Assembly (NCBI GenBank): GCA_007693535.1
Contig: REDK01000097.1
Location: 1 to 54,466, forward strand
DNA length: 54,466 nt
Direction: 5' to 3'
From: Chromatiaceae bacterium
GTDB taxonomy: Bacteria; Pseudomonadota; Gammaproteobacteria; Chromatiales; Chromatiaceae
Shown: positions 6,736 through 16,600 of the stretch, piece by piece
Position numbering within the stretch: position 1 is the first letter of the stretch
Layout: each line of letters begins with the position of its first letter
The notes under the pieces: model-generated
What the model saw: only the letters and a program-made list of their open reading frames with translations
Database searches by the model: none
Told to the model about the DNA's origin: nothing
Position numbers and translations under genes: made by a program

Positions 6736-8322
6736 TCATCCGCTGCCAATCACCGTGAGACAGGTCCGCGCGCGGCTGTAGCCCACGTAATGCAGCGCGC
6801 TGGCCTGGTCGGCCGGCAGGTCGATGACGATCACCGCCGCGTTTTCCAGGCCCTTGAACGCGGCGATTTCCGCGAAGCTGATCGCCCGCGGTGGAAAGCC
6901 CCGCAGCGCGTATTCATCGAGCACCAGGATGTCCTTGGCGAGGGACCGGGGCAGTTGCGCGGCGGTGGATTGCGCGAACGGGCGTGCGGACAGCAGGGTG
7001 ATCTCGCCGGGTGCGAGCCCGCCCGGCCCGGTCAGCCGATGGATCTCCGCGGCCAGCAGCGCCGTGGCCTCGGCCGCGGTCGAGGCCTGGAGCACCCGTA
7101 CCGCCGGGCCATCGCCGCTGCCCTGTACGCCCATGTCGGCGTGCAGGCGCGTCTGCACCAGTTCCAGGATCTGGCGGGTATTGCGGCAGTTGGTGGTCAG
7201 CCGCAGACGCGCGGGGTGGGCGCCCTCCAGCCGCGCCAGGGCCTCCGGTTCCGCCGCGCCAAACAGACCGGCCTGGTTGTTGCGGTCATGGAACAGGCAC
7301 CAGCGGCCCTGGTCCAGCCCGCCGGCGAGCGCCCGGTCCAGCGGGTCCAACAGGTCGAGTCGCAGCAGATCCTGCCCCTCATCGACGATCAGCGCGTCGA
7401 AGCGCTCGACCCCGGCCCGGCGGGCGGCGACCGCCGCCTTCGCGGCCAGCGCCACGGACAGGTTCGGCACCGCGAAGCGCTCGGCCAGCCAGTGCCGCAG
7501 CCAGGGGGACTGACAGGCCAGCAACACCTGGGCACCGTCCGCGGCCCAGCGCCGCGCCAGTTCCAGCGCGAGGAAGGTCTTGCCGGTGCCGGCACCGCCG
7601 CTGCATAGAATCCGCGGGTTATCGGCGACCGCATCGATCAGGCGCATCTGATCCGCGGTCAGTGCATCGACCCGTTCGGCCAACTCTGCGACCTGTCCAT
7701 GCAGTGCCATCGCAACCTCCACTTCGGGTCGCAGGAAGCCGACCACCGCTGCAATCGCCTGCGGGGTGGGCGGTGCAGGCCCTGGTTGCCCGCGCGCCTG
7801 CTCATCGCGCTGGCGCCAGTGCGTGAACAGCCCGCCAAGCCAACGCTCGGGGTTGCGCAGCGCGCGGGCATCGCCCAGCACCGCGCGGTCCCATTCGGCG
7901 CCCGACCGGTCCCAGTCGCAGTCCGGAAACAGCACGCCATAGCCGATCGAAAACCGGTCAGCGATGCCAGTACCGAACTGCACCTCCAGCCGCTTGCGGA
8001 GCGCGTGTAGAGCCGACTCCGCTTGCCGGAACGGGCTCTCGCGCAGGGTTTCCCGAACGCCGTTTGGGTTGGTGGTGGTCCAGATACCGTGATGACAGGC
8101 GACGCCGCCGCCCTTGACCTCCAGTACATAGAGGCCGGGTTGCCCGACGATGACGAAATCGATCTCGCCGAAGCGCTTGCTGGCGTGATTGGGCAGGTTG
8201 AGCGAGTGCAGCGCGGTCAGGTGCCAGTCCGGGCGGTCTGCAAAGGCATTCTGCAGCAGATCGAAAACCTTCAGTTCCGCGCGACTGTCGGTGCGGTAGG
8301 GGGTGGCGGGGAGCATGCGCAT
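6736..8322 (-). CDS. NERD-domain SF1 helicase-like ATPase
   Basis: A 528-residue protein with an N-terminal NERD (nuclease-related) domain: E53/D55 in FGEIDFVIV and E68-V-K70 in YVLEVKGGG match the D...ExK nuclease-fold signature. An SF1/UvrD-like ATPase core follows: Walker A GGAGTGKT at 242-249, Walker B/motif II LIVDEGQD at 311-318, a FKGLENAAVIVIDL motif V-like segment and YVGYSRART as motif VI near the C-terminus. NERD-helicase proteins recur in bacterial defence islands and probably process DNA ends. It lies directly downstream of the drmAB-type operon on the same strand, separated by 66 bases from the last small frame, so it may be transcribed with it or be an independent island member. 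Confidence 0.85.
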   Translation of the reverse strand: MRMLPATPYRTDSRAELKVFDLLQNAFADRPDWHLTALHSLNLPNHASKRFGEIDFVIVGQPGLYVLEVKGGGVACHHGIWTTTNPNGVRETLRESPFRQAESALHALRKRLEVQFGTGIADRFSIGYGVLFPDCDWDRSGAEWDRAVLGDARALRNPERWLGGLFTHWRQRDEQARGQPGPAPPTPQAIAAVVGFLRPEVEVAMALHGQVAELAERVDALTADQMRLIDAVADNPRILCSGGAGTGKTFLALELARRWAADGAQVLLACQSPWLRHWLAERFAVPNLSVALAAKAAVAARRAGVERFDALIVDEGQDLLRLDLLDPLDRALAGGLDQGRWCLFHDRNNQAGLFGAAEPEALARLEGAHPARLRLTTNCRNTRQILELVQTRLHADMGVQGSGDGPAVRVLQASTAAEATALLAAEIHRLTGPGGLAPGEITLLSARPFAQSTAAQLPRSLAKDILVLDEYALRGFPPRAISFAEIAAFKGLENAAVIVIDLPADQASALHYVGYSRARTCLTVIGSG

Positions 8323-8388
8323 GCGGGCTCAACGGATCAATGCGATTGATTTTACGGGAGGGAAGGCGCTGGATTCTTCTTGGCAGGT

Positions 8389-8535
8389 TCAGTTGCGGTC
8401 CTGCGCAGCGGACACCGCGTCGAAGATCATCGCGGCGAGTCGCGCCGCGGCGTTCTGTACGGCGACCCAGTCATGCCAGCGCGGGGCGAGGTTTTTGTAC
8501 TCGGCCAGGTTGGTCTCATGCAGGTCGGAGGGCAT
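8389..8535 (-). CDS. Small open frame (48 aa), unknown; possible piece of a frame-disrupted gene
   Basis: The frame starts MPSDLHETNLAEYKNLAPRW and ends SAAQDRN, with coding-like amino acid composition. It begins inside the 3' end of the preceding 40-residue frame (20-base overlap) and lies in a third reading phase. No Shine-Dalgarno sequence is visible. It is either the last of three coupled microproteins or the 3' part of a decayed gene. Confidence 0.3.
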   Translation of the reverse strand: MPSDLHETNLAEYKNLAPRWHDWVAVQNAAARLAAMIFDAVSAAQDRN

Positions 8536-8638
8536 CACGGATCAGTTGGCGCACGCCGGTCTCGATGCCGTCCAGGCGTCCGAGGATCTGCTCCCAGTCG
8601 CGTTCGAGGTCAGGCAGCGGCGCGCTGGGTGCGGGCAT
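8516..8638 (-). CDS. Small open frame (40 aa), unknown; overlaps both neighbours
   Basis: It starts MPAPSAPLPDLERDWEQILG and ends LIRDALRPA, an amphipathic, helix-like sequence. Its ATG lies 29 bases inside the end of the 75-residue frame upstream, and its stop lies inside the next frame. No ribosome-binding site is seen. It reads like a helical middle segment of a longer protein, so a frameshifted gene is as likely as a genuine microprotein. Confidence 0.25.
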   Translation of the reverse strand: MPAPSAPLPDLERDWEQILGRLDGIETGVRQLIRDALRPA

Positions 8639-8837
8639 AGTGCAGCCAGAAGTGATGACACTGGGCAGAGGGGTCGGCGACGCGGGCGCGGCAGACCTGT
8701 TCCACTTTGTCGAGTAACGCGGGGTCGGCCGGCACCGCCCGGCGCAGCGCGGCCCACTCGTCCCAGCGCCCGCGGGCGATCACATCGTCGATCGCGGCCA
8801 GGGTCAGGCGTTCATGATTGAGATGGCGGTGTTGCAT
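8610..8837 (-). CDS. Small acidic/aromatic protein (75 aa), unknown, at the end of the drmAB-type operon
   Basis: It starts 22 bases after the stop of the 544-residue unknown gene on the same strand. The sequence (LTLAAIDDVIARGRWDEWAA in the middle, then CHHFWLHYARTQ at the end) is coding-like and compositionally balanced. That makes it the most credible of the three small frames here. No known domain is recognised and no clear Shine-Dalgarno is seen. If real it is the fifth gene of the operon; its small size is compatible with an accessory or antitoxin-like role, which is only a guess. Confidence 0.5.
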   Translation of the reverse strand: MQHRHLNHERLTLAAIDDVIARGRWDEWAALRRAVPADPALLDKVEQVCRARVADPSAQCHHFWLHYARTQRAAA

Positions 8838-8859
8838 CGGTCGGGGCGCGGATGCGCAA

Positions 8860-10494
8860 TCATGCAGTCGGTCGCTGGTGCGCCGGGATTGGCGATCCGG
8901 TCATCTTATCCCGTGACGACAGCAACTCGCGCAGTTGGGCGTCCAGCCGCTTCGGCACCGCGGCAGCGGCCAGCCGGGCGAGCAAGGCGGCCTGATCGAC
9001 CTCGCTCGCGACGGCCTTGACGTCGCCGGCGAGCAGCAGATGGGCGCCGCGGCCATCGACGCTGAGGCGATACTCACCCTTGCCGAGGCTAATGCGGGTG
9101 CTGATCAACTCGTCGGCCCAACCCATGCCGCGGGTCAGCAGCAGCGCCGCCGCGTCGCGCGCCTTCGGTCGGGCGGTCTCTAGCAGCGTGCGCAATGGCA
9201 GCACCGACGGGGGTGCGGCCCCAAGGTCCAGCCCGGTGCCCTGTTGCCGGTGCGCCAGCTTGGCCATGCGGTGCTGCACCGCCGGGGCCAGGCCAGCGAC
9301 GGTGCGCAGGCTCGGGGGTAGCGCCATCCAGCCCCAGCGGGCCGCGAACAGCGCGCCCGCAACGACGAGATCCTGGTCGGTTAGCGCCGGATGGCGGAAG
9401 CTGAGCAGGTCCTCGCAGCGTTCGCGCAGGAAGAACAGCAACAGCCCGCGGGAGAACGGCCGCTGGTGGCGCTGCATGAGTTCCAATACCGTCGCATCGC
9501 CCAGTTCGACGCTGCCGCGCAGGTCCGCAGCGAGCCGGGTCAGGGCCTCGCGCCACTTCGGCTCGTCGAGCCGCGTGGCCTCGTCGGCCAGGGTATCGAG
9601 CACGACCTGACGCGGGTCTGGCGGGCAGGGGTCGGCGCTGTCGGCGGCGGCGACCAGCGCGCTCAACAGCCGTTGCAGCAGTTGACTCTGGGCGCCGTCG
9701 GCGTCGTTGTCCGGCGCCGCCAGGGCCCAGCGCAGCAACACGCGGATGGTCGGGTCATCAGCGTCGTCTGGGCCAGCCTCCGGCAGTGCCCAGAGCGCTT
9801 GCCCGGCCGCCGCGGTGTTGGGGCCGGCATTGCCGAGGCCGTGCAGCAGGGCCAGCGCCGCGCCGACCGCAGCGACCTGTCGTGGCGATGGGTCCGAGCC
9901 TGCAACCTCCAGGGGCGTCGGCGGCCAGGGCAGCAGTGCGTCGCCGTTGAACAGGCGCGGCTTGACCTGCTGTTTGACGCCTGCCAGCGGCACGTTGGCG
10001 TAGCCGGCGGCCTCGTCGCGGGTGGCATCGCGGTCCGCGGCCGAGGCGAACAGAACCGTCGTGATCCAGTGTGCTGGCAGCGGCGCCGGTACCAGTAGCG
10101 CCGCCTCGTCGCCGGTCAGCCCGTCCGGGAAGGGGCAGTCCTGGAGCGCACCGTCCGGCCTCAGCGCCAGCACCGGTCCGCGCAGCGCCGATAGGTCCAC
10201 CGGGGCGAGCACCGCGCGCAGGGGTGGTCCTTCGGCGACCGCTGTGGCCAGCGCCGCGGCCGGCACCCGCCCGGCGAACAGCGGGATCAGCCCTGGCAGA
10301 GCGCCCAGCGAGTCGCGGTAGTACTTTTGGCCGAAACCGCGTGGGCCGGTGATCAGGCCCGCGGCCAGCAGATACATCAGGTTCAGTTGATTGGTTGCCA
10401 GGTACCAAGCCTGCCGTGGCGTCCGGGTGGGTGGGATCAGGTTCTCCCCGACGACCGGGCTTGGGGTGCTGGCGGCGGTGGTTTGCGGCGTCAT
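8860..10494 (-). CDS. Uncharacterised 544-aa protein of the DISARM-like operon
   Basis: I do not recognise this family. The N-terminal part is rich in aromatic and hydrophobic residues (ATNQLNLMYLLAAGLITG, then RGFGQKYYRDSLG). A long, Ala/Leu/Asp-rich helical middle follows (~200-400). The C-terminal part has LLTRGMGWADELISTRISLG and YRLSVDGRGAHLLLAGDV. No Walker, methyltransferase, HKD nuclease or zinc motif is visible, and no signal peptide or clear membrane segment. Its start overlaps the SF1 helicase stop (ATGA), so its stoichiometry is probably tied to the helicases. It sits in the place where effector or specificity subunits often occur in defence operons; a role as sensor, adaptor or effector is inference from position only. 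Confidence 0.8.
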   Translation of the reverse strand: MTPQTTAASTPSPVVGENLIPPTRTPRQAWYLATNQLNLMYLLAAGLITGPRGFGQKYYRDSLGALPGLIPLFAGRVPAAALATAVAEGPPLRAVLAPVDLSALRGPVLALRPDGALQDCPFPDGLTGDEAALLVPAPLPAHWITTVLFASAADRDATRDEAAGYANVPLAGVKQQVKPRLFNGDALLPWPPTPLEVAGSDPSPRQVAAVGAALALLHGLGNAGPNTAAAGQALWALPEAGPDDADDPTIRVLLRWALAAPDNDADGAQSQLLQRLLSALVAAADSADPCPPDPRQVVLDTLADEATRLDEPKWREALTRLAADLRGSVELGDATVLELMQRHQRPFSRGLLLFFLRERCEDLLSFRHPALTDQDLVVAGALFAARWGWMALPPSLRTVAGLAPAVQHRMAKLAHRQQGTGLDLGAAPPSVLPLRTLLETARPKARDAAALLLTRGMGWADELISTRISLGKGEYRLSVDGRGAHLLLAGDVKAVASEVDQAALLARLAAAAVPKRLDAQLRELLSSRDKMTGSPIPAHQRPTA

Positions 10495-11684
10495 GTGGGC
10501 TGGCAGCTACGGTGGACGAGCAGGCTCGGATCGAGGGGCAGAATGGCATCAGCGGGGCAGGGGGCGCCGGCGCGGCGCAGCAGGATGACCTGTTCGCGGG
10601 CGCGGGAGATCATCACGTAGAACCGGCGCTTGAGATCATCGCGGTAGTTGTGAGACTCGGGGTCGAAGCGATAACCGTCGATGTCGGCCAGGAACACCGT
10701 GTCGAACTCCAGCCCCTTGGCCGACTGCGCATTGATGACGAAGATACCGCCAGCGCCAAAGCGATGGTCGCCGTCCTCGTCGCCGCTCGCGTAGGTGACG
10801 ATGCGCGGGCGGCCCTGGTCGAGCGTCACCGGATGGCCGCGCAGGGCCTCGAGCCAGCGCCGCCGGGTCGCGTTGTCTGCCGTGATGATGCCGAACAGCC
10901 GTGCCGGATCGCGGGCGGCGGCCTTCAGGATGCGCCCGATCAGGTCGTCGAAGGTCCAGGCACAGCCGGGGCCATAGTCGATCAACAGCGGTTCGCGGGT
11001 GCAGTGACGCTCCAGTGGCAGCTTGAGGCAGGGGCTGGCCGGGTCTTCGATGCAGAACCCGAGCGCGAGTCGGGCGATGCGGTCGCAATTGCGATAATTG
11101 TCGGCCAGTTCGACGCGGGCAGCGGGATCGATGGCGAGTTCGATAACGATCTCATGCAGGCTGCTGTGCTCGTCGGTGATGCGCTGGTTCTGGTCGGCGA
11201 CCACGTAGACATGCTCGAAACCGAGCTGGACCAGCGCCCGGTAGAACCCTGCTGGCATGTCCTGGCCCTCGTCGATGATCACGAAGGGCGTCGCCGGTGG
11301 GCGAATCTCCAGTGCGTTCTCGATGGCAACGCGGATCGCCTCCCAGTCCAACGCGAATGATTGTCCGTCGATCACCGGACAGGGCTGGCCCAAGGCGCGT
11401 CTGTACATGTCTTTAAACCAGCTTATCCAGGGATGGGCATTGACGGCGCCATCGACCAGCTCCCGGCTTGCCTCCAACAACAACCGGTTGTAGACCAAGA
11501 ACACGTAGTCCTGCGCGCCCTTGGGCCGGTGATGCGCGCGCGTGCGCAGCAGCGCAATGATGGACTTGCCGGTACCGGGTCCACCGACGATCAAGTGGCG
11601 GCCCTCGCGCGGGAGCAGGCGGGCCCGCTCCTGCTCCTTGCTCAGATCTTGAATATCCGGTAACCGGAAGCGGCGGGCGGTCAT
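10491..11684 (-). CDS. SF1 (UvrD-like) helicase/ATPase of the DISARM-like operon
   Basis: A 397-residue protein with compact SF1 motifs: Walker A GGPGTGKS at 34-41, motif II FVIIDEGQD near 150, a Q-x-R-like VADQNQRI motif III, motif V SAKGLEFDTVFLADIDG and motif VI RRFYVMISRAREQV. It lacks long 1B/2B insertions, so it resembles the short UvrD/Rep-like ATPases found in bacterial defence loci more than a housekeeping helicase. The start at 11684 overlaps the DrmB-like gene stop (ATGA); the open frame extending to 11837 is not used. It is not part of the canonical DISARM gene set, so it is a distinctive feature of this variant. Confidence 0.85.
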   Translation of the reverse strand: MTARRFRLPDIQDLSKEQERARLLPREGRHLIVGGPGTGKSIIALLRTRAHHRPKGAQDYVFLVYNRLLLEASRELVDGAVNAHPWISWFKDMYRRALGQPCPVIDGQSFALDWEAIRVAIENALEIRPPATPFVIIDEGQDMPAGFYRALVQLGFEHVYVVADQNQRITDEHSSLHEIVIELAIDPAARVELADNYRNCDRIARLALGFCIEDPASPCLKLPLERHCTREPLLIDYGPGCAWTFDDLIGRILKAAARDPARLFGIITADNATRRRWLEALRGHPVTLDQGRPRIVTYASGDEDGDHRFGAGGIFVINAQSAKGLEFDTVFLADIDGYRFDPESHNYRDDLKRRFYVMISRAREQVILLRRAGAPCPADAILPLDPSLLVHRSCQPT

Positions 11685-13621
11685 GGCGGCGTGCCATCTT
11701 CCAGCCGCGGCGCAACGTCGGCGGCCACCGCAAAGTCCAGCAGTGGCGCGATGGTGCCGGCAAGATCGCCGGCCACGAAGACCCGGTCCAGCAGCACATT
11801 GCCGAAGGTGCAACTCGGCTCCGGCACCAGCGTGCAAGCGTGGCAGGCGGCCAGATTCAGCAGCCCCGGCCCCTGGCCCTCATGCTCGGCGCAGACTGGG
11901 TCCAGCGAGCACCAGTCCGCATGGTCAAACACGCTGGCGAGCAGCCGCAGGAAGCGCACCGGTTCGGCCAGTTCGGCGAGCCCGCCGAGGGAGCCGACGA
12001 GGTCTGGCACCGCGACATAGGCCAGGATGCCCGCCATCGGCTCGCTGCCCTCGGCGCAGTACAGGCGCTCGCGGATCGACGCGGCCGGATAACCGGCCTC
12101 GGCCTCCAGCTGCCGAATCAAGAGGTGCGCCAGCGTATGCAGCAGCAGGAAGCGCGGCGTCAGTGGCACGGGTGGCTCCAGCGGGAACCGCATCCGCGTC
12201 TGCTCCCACCGCGCCTGGAGCCTGGCCGTGCGCCGCTTGAGTCCGTCCTGCACGGCCCAGCGCGCGAGCAGCGGCGCATTCAGGGTAAAAAAGATGCCCT
12301 CGCCGTAGCACTCCACCGCCGGCAGCCAGTCGCCGGTGCCATCCAGGTCCGGCGGCACCAGGCGGGCCCGCGGCTCGTCGCCGGAGCGCCAGCTCGGCAG
12401 GGTCGGGCTCAAACGGTCGTCGAAGTGCTGGGTGATGCGCGTGAAGCCGCGGAAGACCCGCACTTCCCGCAGCCGCGTCACCGCCACCAACTGATCCACC
12501 GCGGCGAGCACGCGCGCCGGCCGGCTGTCTGAGTCTGCCGGCTGCGGCAGTGCGCGCCAGCCGTCGGTGTGATGGCGGGTCACGAAGTCCTCGCCATCGG
12601 TGACCTCCGGGATCGGCTCCCGGAGCGCCCGATATTCTCGCTCCAGCAGCCCGCCGGGTGTGATCACCTCGCCATAGAGCGGCCAACCGTTGGCGATCTC
12701 CTGCCAGGCGTGCCCGACCACTGCGGGCACGCAGTGCCAGCGCGCGGCGAGCCGGCGCAGCGCGGCCTGCCGACTCAGGTCATTGCGGCAGCGTTCCAGT
12801 GCACGGCGATCTGCCGGGGAGCAGTACAGCCGATCGAGCGTGCCGCCGCGCGCCACCCGCGACTCCGGCGGGATGACCAGTCCCCCAGTGACCCGCGGCA
12901 GGTACAGGCGCGGATCGTTGACCTCCAGGATGCGCCAGGGCTGGGGGCTGTCGGGCACCGGCTCGGCTGGGCCGCGTACCCAGGGTTGGCGGCGCGGATT
13001 GCGGCCGGGGAGCTGCCCCCGCGGGTCGAACGACGCCTGTGCCCGGCAACGGTCGCAGCGCAGCAGCCAGCGCCGGCTATCGCCCGGGTCGGGCAGCACC
13101 AGGCGCAGGGAGGCCCGCGTGCGATCCTCGCGACAGTTGCGCTGAATCTCGTCGCGGGCTTCGTGGTGCGCCAGCGCGTGCCAGGGCACTTCGGCCAGCC
13201 CACCCTCCGGGTGGGCCATCACCCAATCGACCTGTTGCAGCGGCGCCCGTGCTTCGCAGATGCAGCGCGCTGGCCCTGAGTTGCCCGCCTTTCCGCGCCA
13301 GGGCAGCCAGTGCAGCAGCCCGCAGCGTGAGTGTGTGCAGCGGGTCCAGCCCGGAAAGGGCCAGGCGGGCAGGCAGGGGCCGTCGGCCACACCGGACTTG
13401 ACCTCGCGGGACTTCGGCGGCTGGCGCAGTTCCTGGTGGATGCCCAGCGTCTGCCGCAGCAGGTCCACGTAAAACAGTGCCTCGCCGGCTGGCTCGCCCT
13501 TCGCATCGGTCCAGTGCCTGATGTCCGCGATCACATAGAGCCAGTGATCGGTGCGCATCAGGGCGCCGACACCGCCCCAGCCGATCAGGTGGGACCAGCG
13601 AGTAGGGATCAGCCGTTTCAT
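11681..13621 (-). CDS. drmB: DrmB-like DUF1998 protein of a DISARM-related operon
   Basis: A 646-residue protein. The C-terminal third matches the DUF1998 layout: RFLLLHTLAHLLIRQLE, then GSEPMAGILAYVAVPD. A cysteine cluster follows (WCSLDPVC... and AACHACTLVPEPSC, about residues 570-605) that probably binds zinc. The N-terminal half has further Cys pairs (CDRCRAQ near 187). In DISARM, DrmB partners with the helicase DrmA and the complex acts on incoming phage DNA. Here it directly follows the DrmA-like gene with an ATGA overlap, which also fixes the start at 13621 (the open frame runs on to 13798). The symbol is by family resemblance and synteny; sequence alignment was not possible. Confidence 0.85.
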   Translation of the reverse strand: MKRLIPTRWSHLIGWGGVGALMRTDHWLYVIADIRHWTDAKGEPAGEALFYVDLLRQTLGIHQELRQPPKSREVKSGVADGPCLPAWPFPGWTRCTHSRCGLLHWLPWRGKAGNSGPARCICEARAPLQQVDWVMAHPEGGLAEVPWHALAHHEARDEIQRNCREDRTRASLRLVLPDPGDSRRWLLRCDRCRAQASFDPRGQLPGRNPRRQPWVRGPAEPVPDSPQPWRILEVNDPRLYLPRVTGGLVIPPESRVARGGTLDRLYCSPADRRALERCRNDLSRQAALRRLAARWHCVPAVVGHAWQEIANGWPLYGEVITPGGLLEREYRALREPIPEVTDGEDFVTRHHTDGWRALPQPADSDSRPARVLAAVDQLVAVTRLREVRVFRGFTRITQHFDDRLSPTLPSWRSGDEPRARLVPPDLDGTGDWLPAVECYGEGIFFTLNAPLLARWAVQDGLKRRTARLQARWEQTRMRFPLEPPVPLTPRFLLLHTLAHLLIRQLEAEAGYPAASIRERLYCAEGSEPMAGILAYVAVPDLVGSLGGLAELAEPVRFLRLLASVFDHADWCSLDPVCAEHEGQGPGLLNLAACHACTLVPEPSCTFGNVLLDRVFVAGDLAGTIAPLLDFAVAADVAPRLEDGTPP

Positions 13622-16600
13622 GCGATCTTCACCAGGGCGGTGTTCTCGACGTTGCGCATGCTGTGCAGGGTCGGCCACAGGCCCGGCACCTTGTCTTCGT
13701 AACTGCAGAGCAGCCGCAGATCGCGGCGGTCGCCGTCGCTGCCGGCATAGATCAGCCGTTGGCGCTGGGCGCCGGCCCTGGCCGCCTGATCGGCCCATTG
13801 CTGGACCAGTTCGCGCAGGTGCCGGGCGGTCTCCTCGCCACGGTCGGGGTCGGCGCGCCGGCAGCGCCGCTCCAGTGCTTGCACCAGCCGGGCGATCTCC
13901 GGCCGGGCCGGGTCGAACTGCTCGGCGCGGTCGTTGGCGTTGAGGTCCGCGATGCCGTGACGGACTGCGATGACCAGCGCCGCGTGCAGCGCGCGTTGCC
14001 GCGCCTGCCAGGTAAAGGGGGTCAGGCTGGTGGGCTCGACAAAGCGGTAGAAGGACTCGTGATAGGCGCGAAAGCTCTCGTAGTGGGAGAGGCTGCGGGC
14101 CTGGTCGCGGTAATAATTGGCCACCACGATGCCGGGTACGGCACCGCGCCCGACCCGGCTGCTGGCCTGGATATACTCGGCGGTGGTCAGCGGCTGGCCG
14201 TTGATGACCATCACCGCGAGCCGGGCCACGTCTAGGCCCACCGAGACCATGTTGGTGGCGAGCGCGAGGTCCAGCCCGTCAGGGTCATTCCGTGGTAGTC
14301 CCAGCCGCCGGAAGCCCCGCGCGTTATCGTCCGCGGACATCTGGCTGGTCAGTTGGGTGATGCGCTCGGCGAGCCAGGCGCGCAGCCGACGCGCCCGGGT
14401 GTGGTCGGTGTTTGCTGGCGGCTGCTGTTTCGCCTCCTGCAGTAGCCGCGCCATGCCGGTCTCGATGTCCTGGAGCGCGTTGCGGCTGATGCCGACCCCC
14501 TTGAGGCTGCCGTGGTAGACCAGCACCGTCCACCAGGCGTCGAGCAGGGCCTCCCGGTCCGCGGCCGGGGCGTCGCCGAACAGCAGTTCCGGGGCTGCCA
14601 ACAGGGCCGCTGCGAGCGGGGCCAGGCAGTGCTGGCGGTCCCGCGCCGGGGCCAGATAGCCGACGTAGAGCCGGCCCGGCCGCTCGCTGGTCGGCACGGT
14701 CCGGGCGAAGTAGCTGTCGTCGCAGTCGAGGCCCGGCGGCGGGAACACCACTGGGTCGCGACCGAATACCCGCCGCACCTGCTCGCGCGCCTGCCGGATG
14801 GTCGCGGTGGAGGCGACGATCTTCGGCGGTACCCCGCGCAGCCCGAGCACTGTCTCCACCGCGGCCTCGTAGAGCCCCGCGATGGAGCCGAGCGCACTCG
14901 CGATCAGGTGCAGTTCGTCCTGAATGATCAATTCCGGCGGGCGCCGGCCCGGCCCGCCGAGGAAGGCCCCGGCGCGCGCCTCCCAGGCGAGCCGGGCGAA
15001 CTTGTCCACGGTGGCGAGCAACAGGGTCGGCGGCTGCTCGTACAGCGCGGTATCGACGACGTTGCAGGGGAGGCTGTCGGTCGGATCGGCAGCGAAGGCG
15101 CAGTCGGGCGCGGTGCAGCGAAAGCGCAGATGGCCGGGGCCGGCATCCACATTGGCCGGCAGGCGCAGCGGCGCGCCGCACCAGGGGCATTGCTCCAGCA
15201 CCAGTGCTCCGGGCAGGGCAACCAGGTCTGCGCCATCGGGGTCGGCGCGGGCCTGGTCGATGGCCTGTTGCGCGTCGGCATAGCTGTTCGGGCTGGTCGC
15301 ACCGCCGACCCAGAGTCCCAGCGTGATCGGCTCGGTGCCCAGGTCCGGGGTCCCCCGACGCAACAGTTCCAGCGCGCAGATCAGCCGCGCGGCGCGGCGA
15401 AACTGGTCCTTGGTCAAGAGCCGCAGCGTGTAGCGCATCAGCGCCGCGGTGCCGCCGCCGGAGGTCGGAAACTTGAGCCGGCGCCACAGGATCAGGCCAG
15501 CCAGGAGCCCTAGATAGGCCTCGGTCTTGCCACCGCCGGTCGGGAACCAGATCAGGTCGACCAACTCGCGGTCGGCGTGGTCCGGGTCCAGCGTCGAGGG
15601 CAGCGCGAGCAGCAGGAAGGCAAGCTGGAACGGTCGCCAGGCGGGCGTCGTGCGACCGGCCTGGCGCATCTGCAGCGCCATCGCCCGGTTGGCGAGCGCA
15701 AAGGCGCGCCGGGCGACGGGGTCTGCCTGCAACAGGGCAATGCCCTCGTGGATGCGCCGCAGTGCTTCGCGCATCCGCGCGAGGATGCGCCCGGCGGTGG
15801 CCTGTTCACCGGCGGTCGGCAGCCCGGCGCCGTCGCGCTCGCGCGCCGCGACCCATTCCTGATAGCGGTCGGCGAAGGCAGTGAGCGCGGTGACCCGGGC
15901 TGGAGGGTCGGACTCGAAGTCCGCCAGCCAGTCGATGGTGAGCACGCCAGCGTCGGCTGGTCCGCCGTCGGCGCTCACCTGCGGCACCTCAAACCGCGGC
16001 AGGGAGTCGGTCTGGATGCGCGTGACCTGGCCGTCCGCCACCTGCCAAGCGACCGCCGCGCCGTGGCCGATGGCGTAGATGCGGTGGTGGCGGTATTGCA
16101 GCTCCAATTCCCGCTCCTCGTCATCCAACAACGCCGGATCGACCCGCGGGTAGTCACCGACCCAGCCGGCCTCGATCACACAGTCCAGTTGCACCTGAAA
16201 CAGCGCGAGGGCGTTGCGCGCGGCAGCCCGGCGCGGGTCGTCTCCTGTCCCGGGATCCTGGCTGGTGTTGCTGAGCGACACCGTGACCAGCCAGCCGGAC
16301 CCAAGGGGGCGCCACCGCGTCATGACCTCGGCGCGGCTGGCGAACACCGGGTGGCGCTCGTGTTGGCGGCGGCGGGTGCCGGGGGGCGTGAAGATCCGCG
16401 CATCGGCCTCGTCGACCCCCAGCGGGACCGCCCGCCAGTGGTCCGCGCGACCGGCCTTGGTGCGGTCATCGGCCGGCTCGAAGCGCAGCGCCCGCGGGAT
16501 GACCGCAAGCCGGACCGCATCGTTCTCGATATAGAACGAGAAGCCGACCGACGATGGTGGGACGAAGCGGCGCTGCGGCTGGTTGGTGGCCGCGGCGGCG

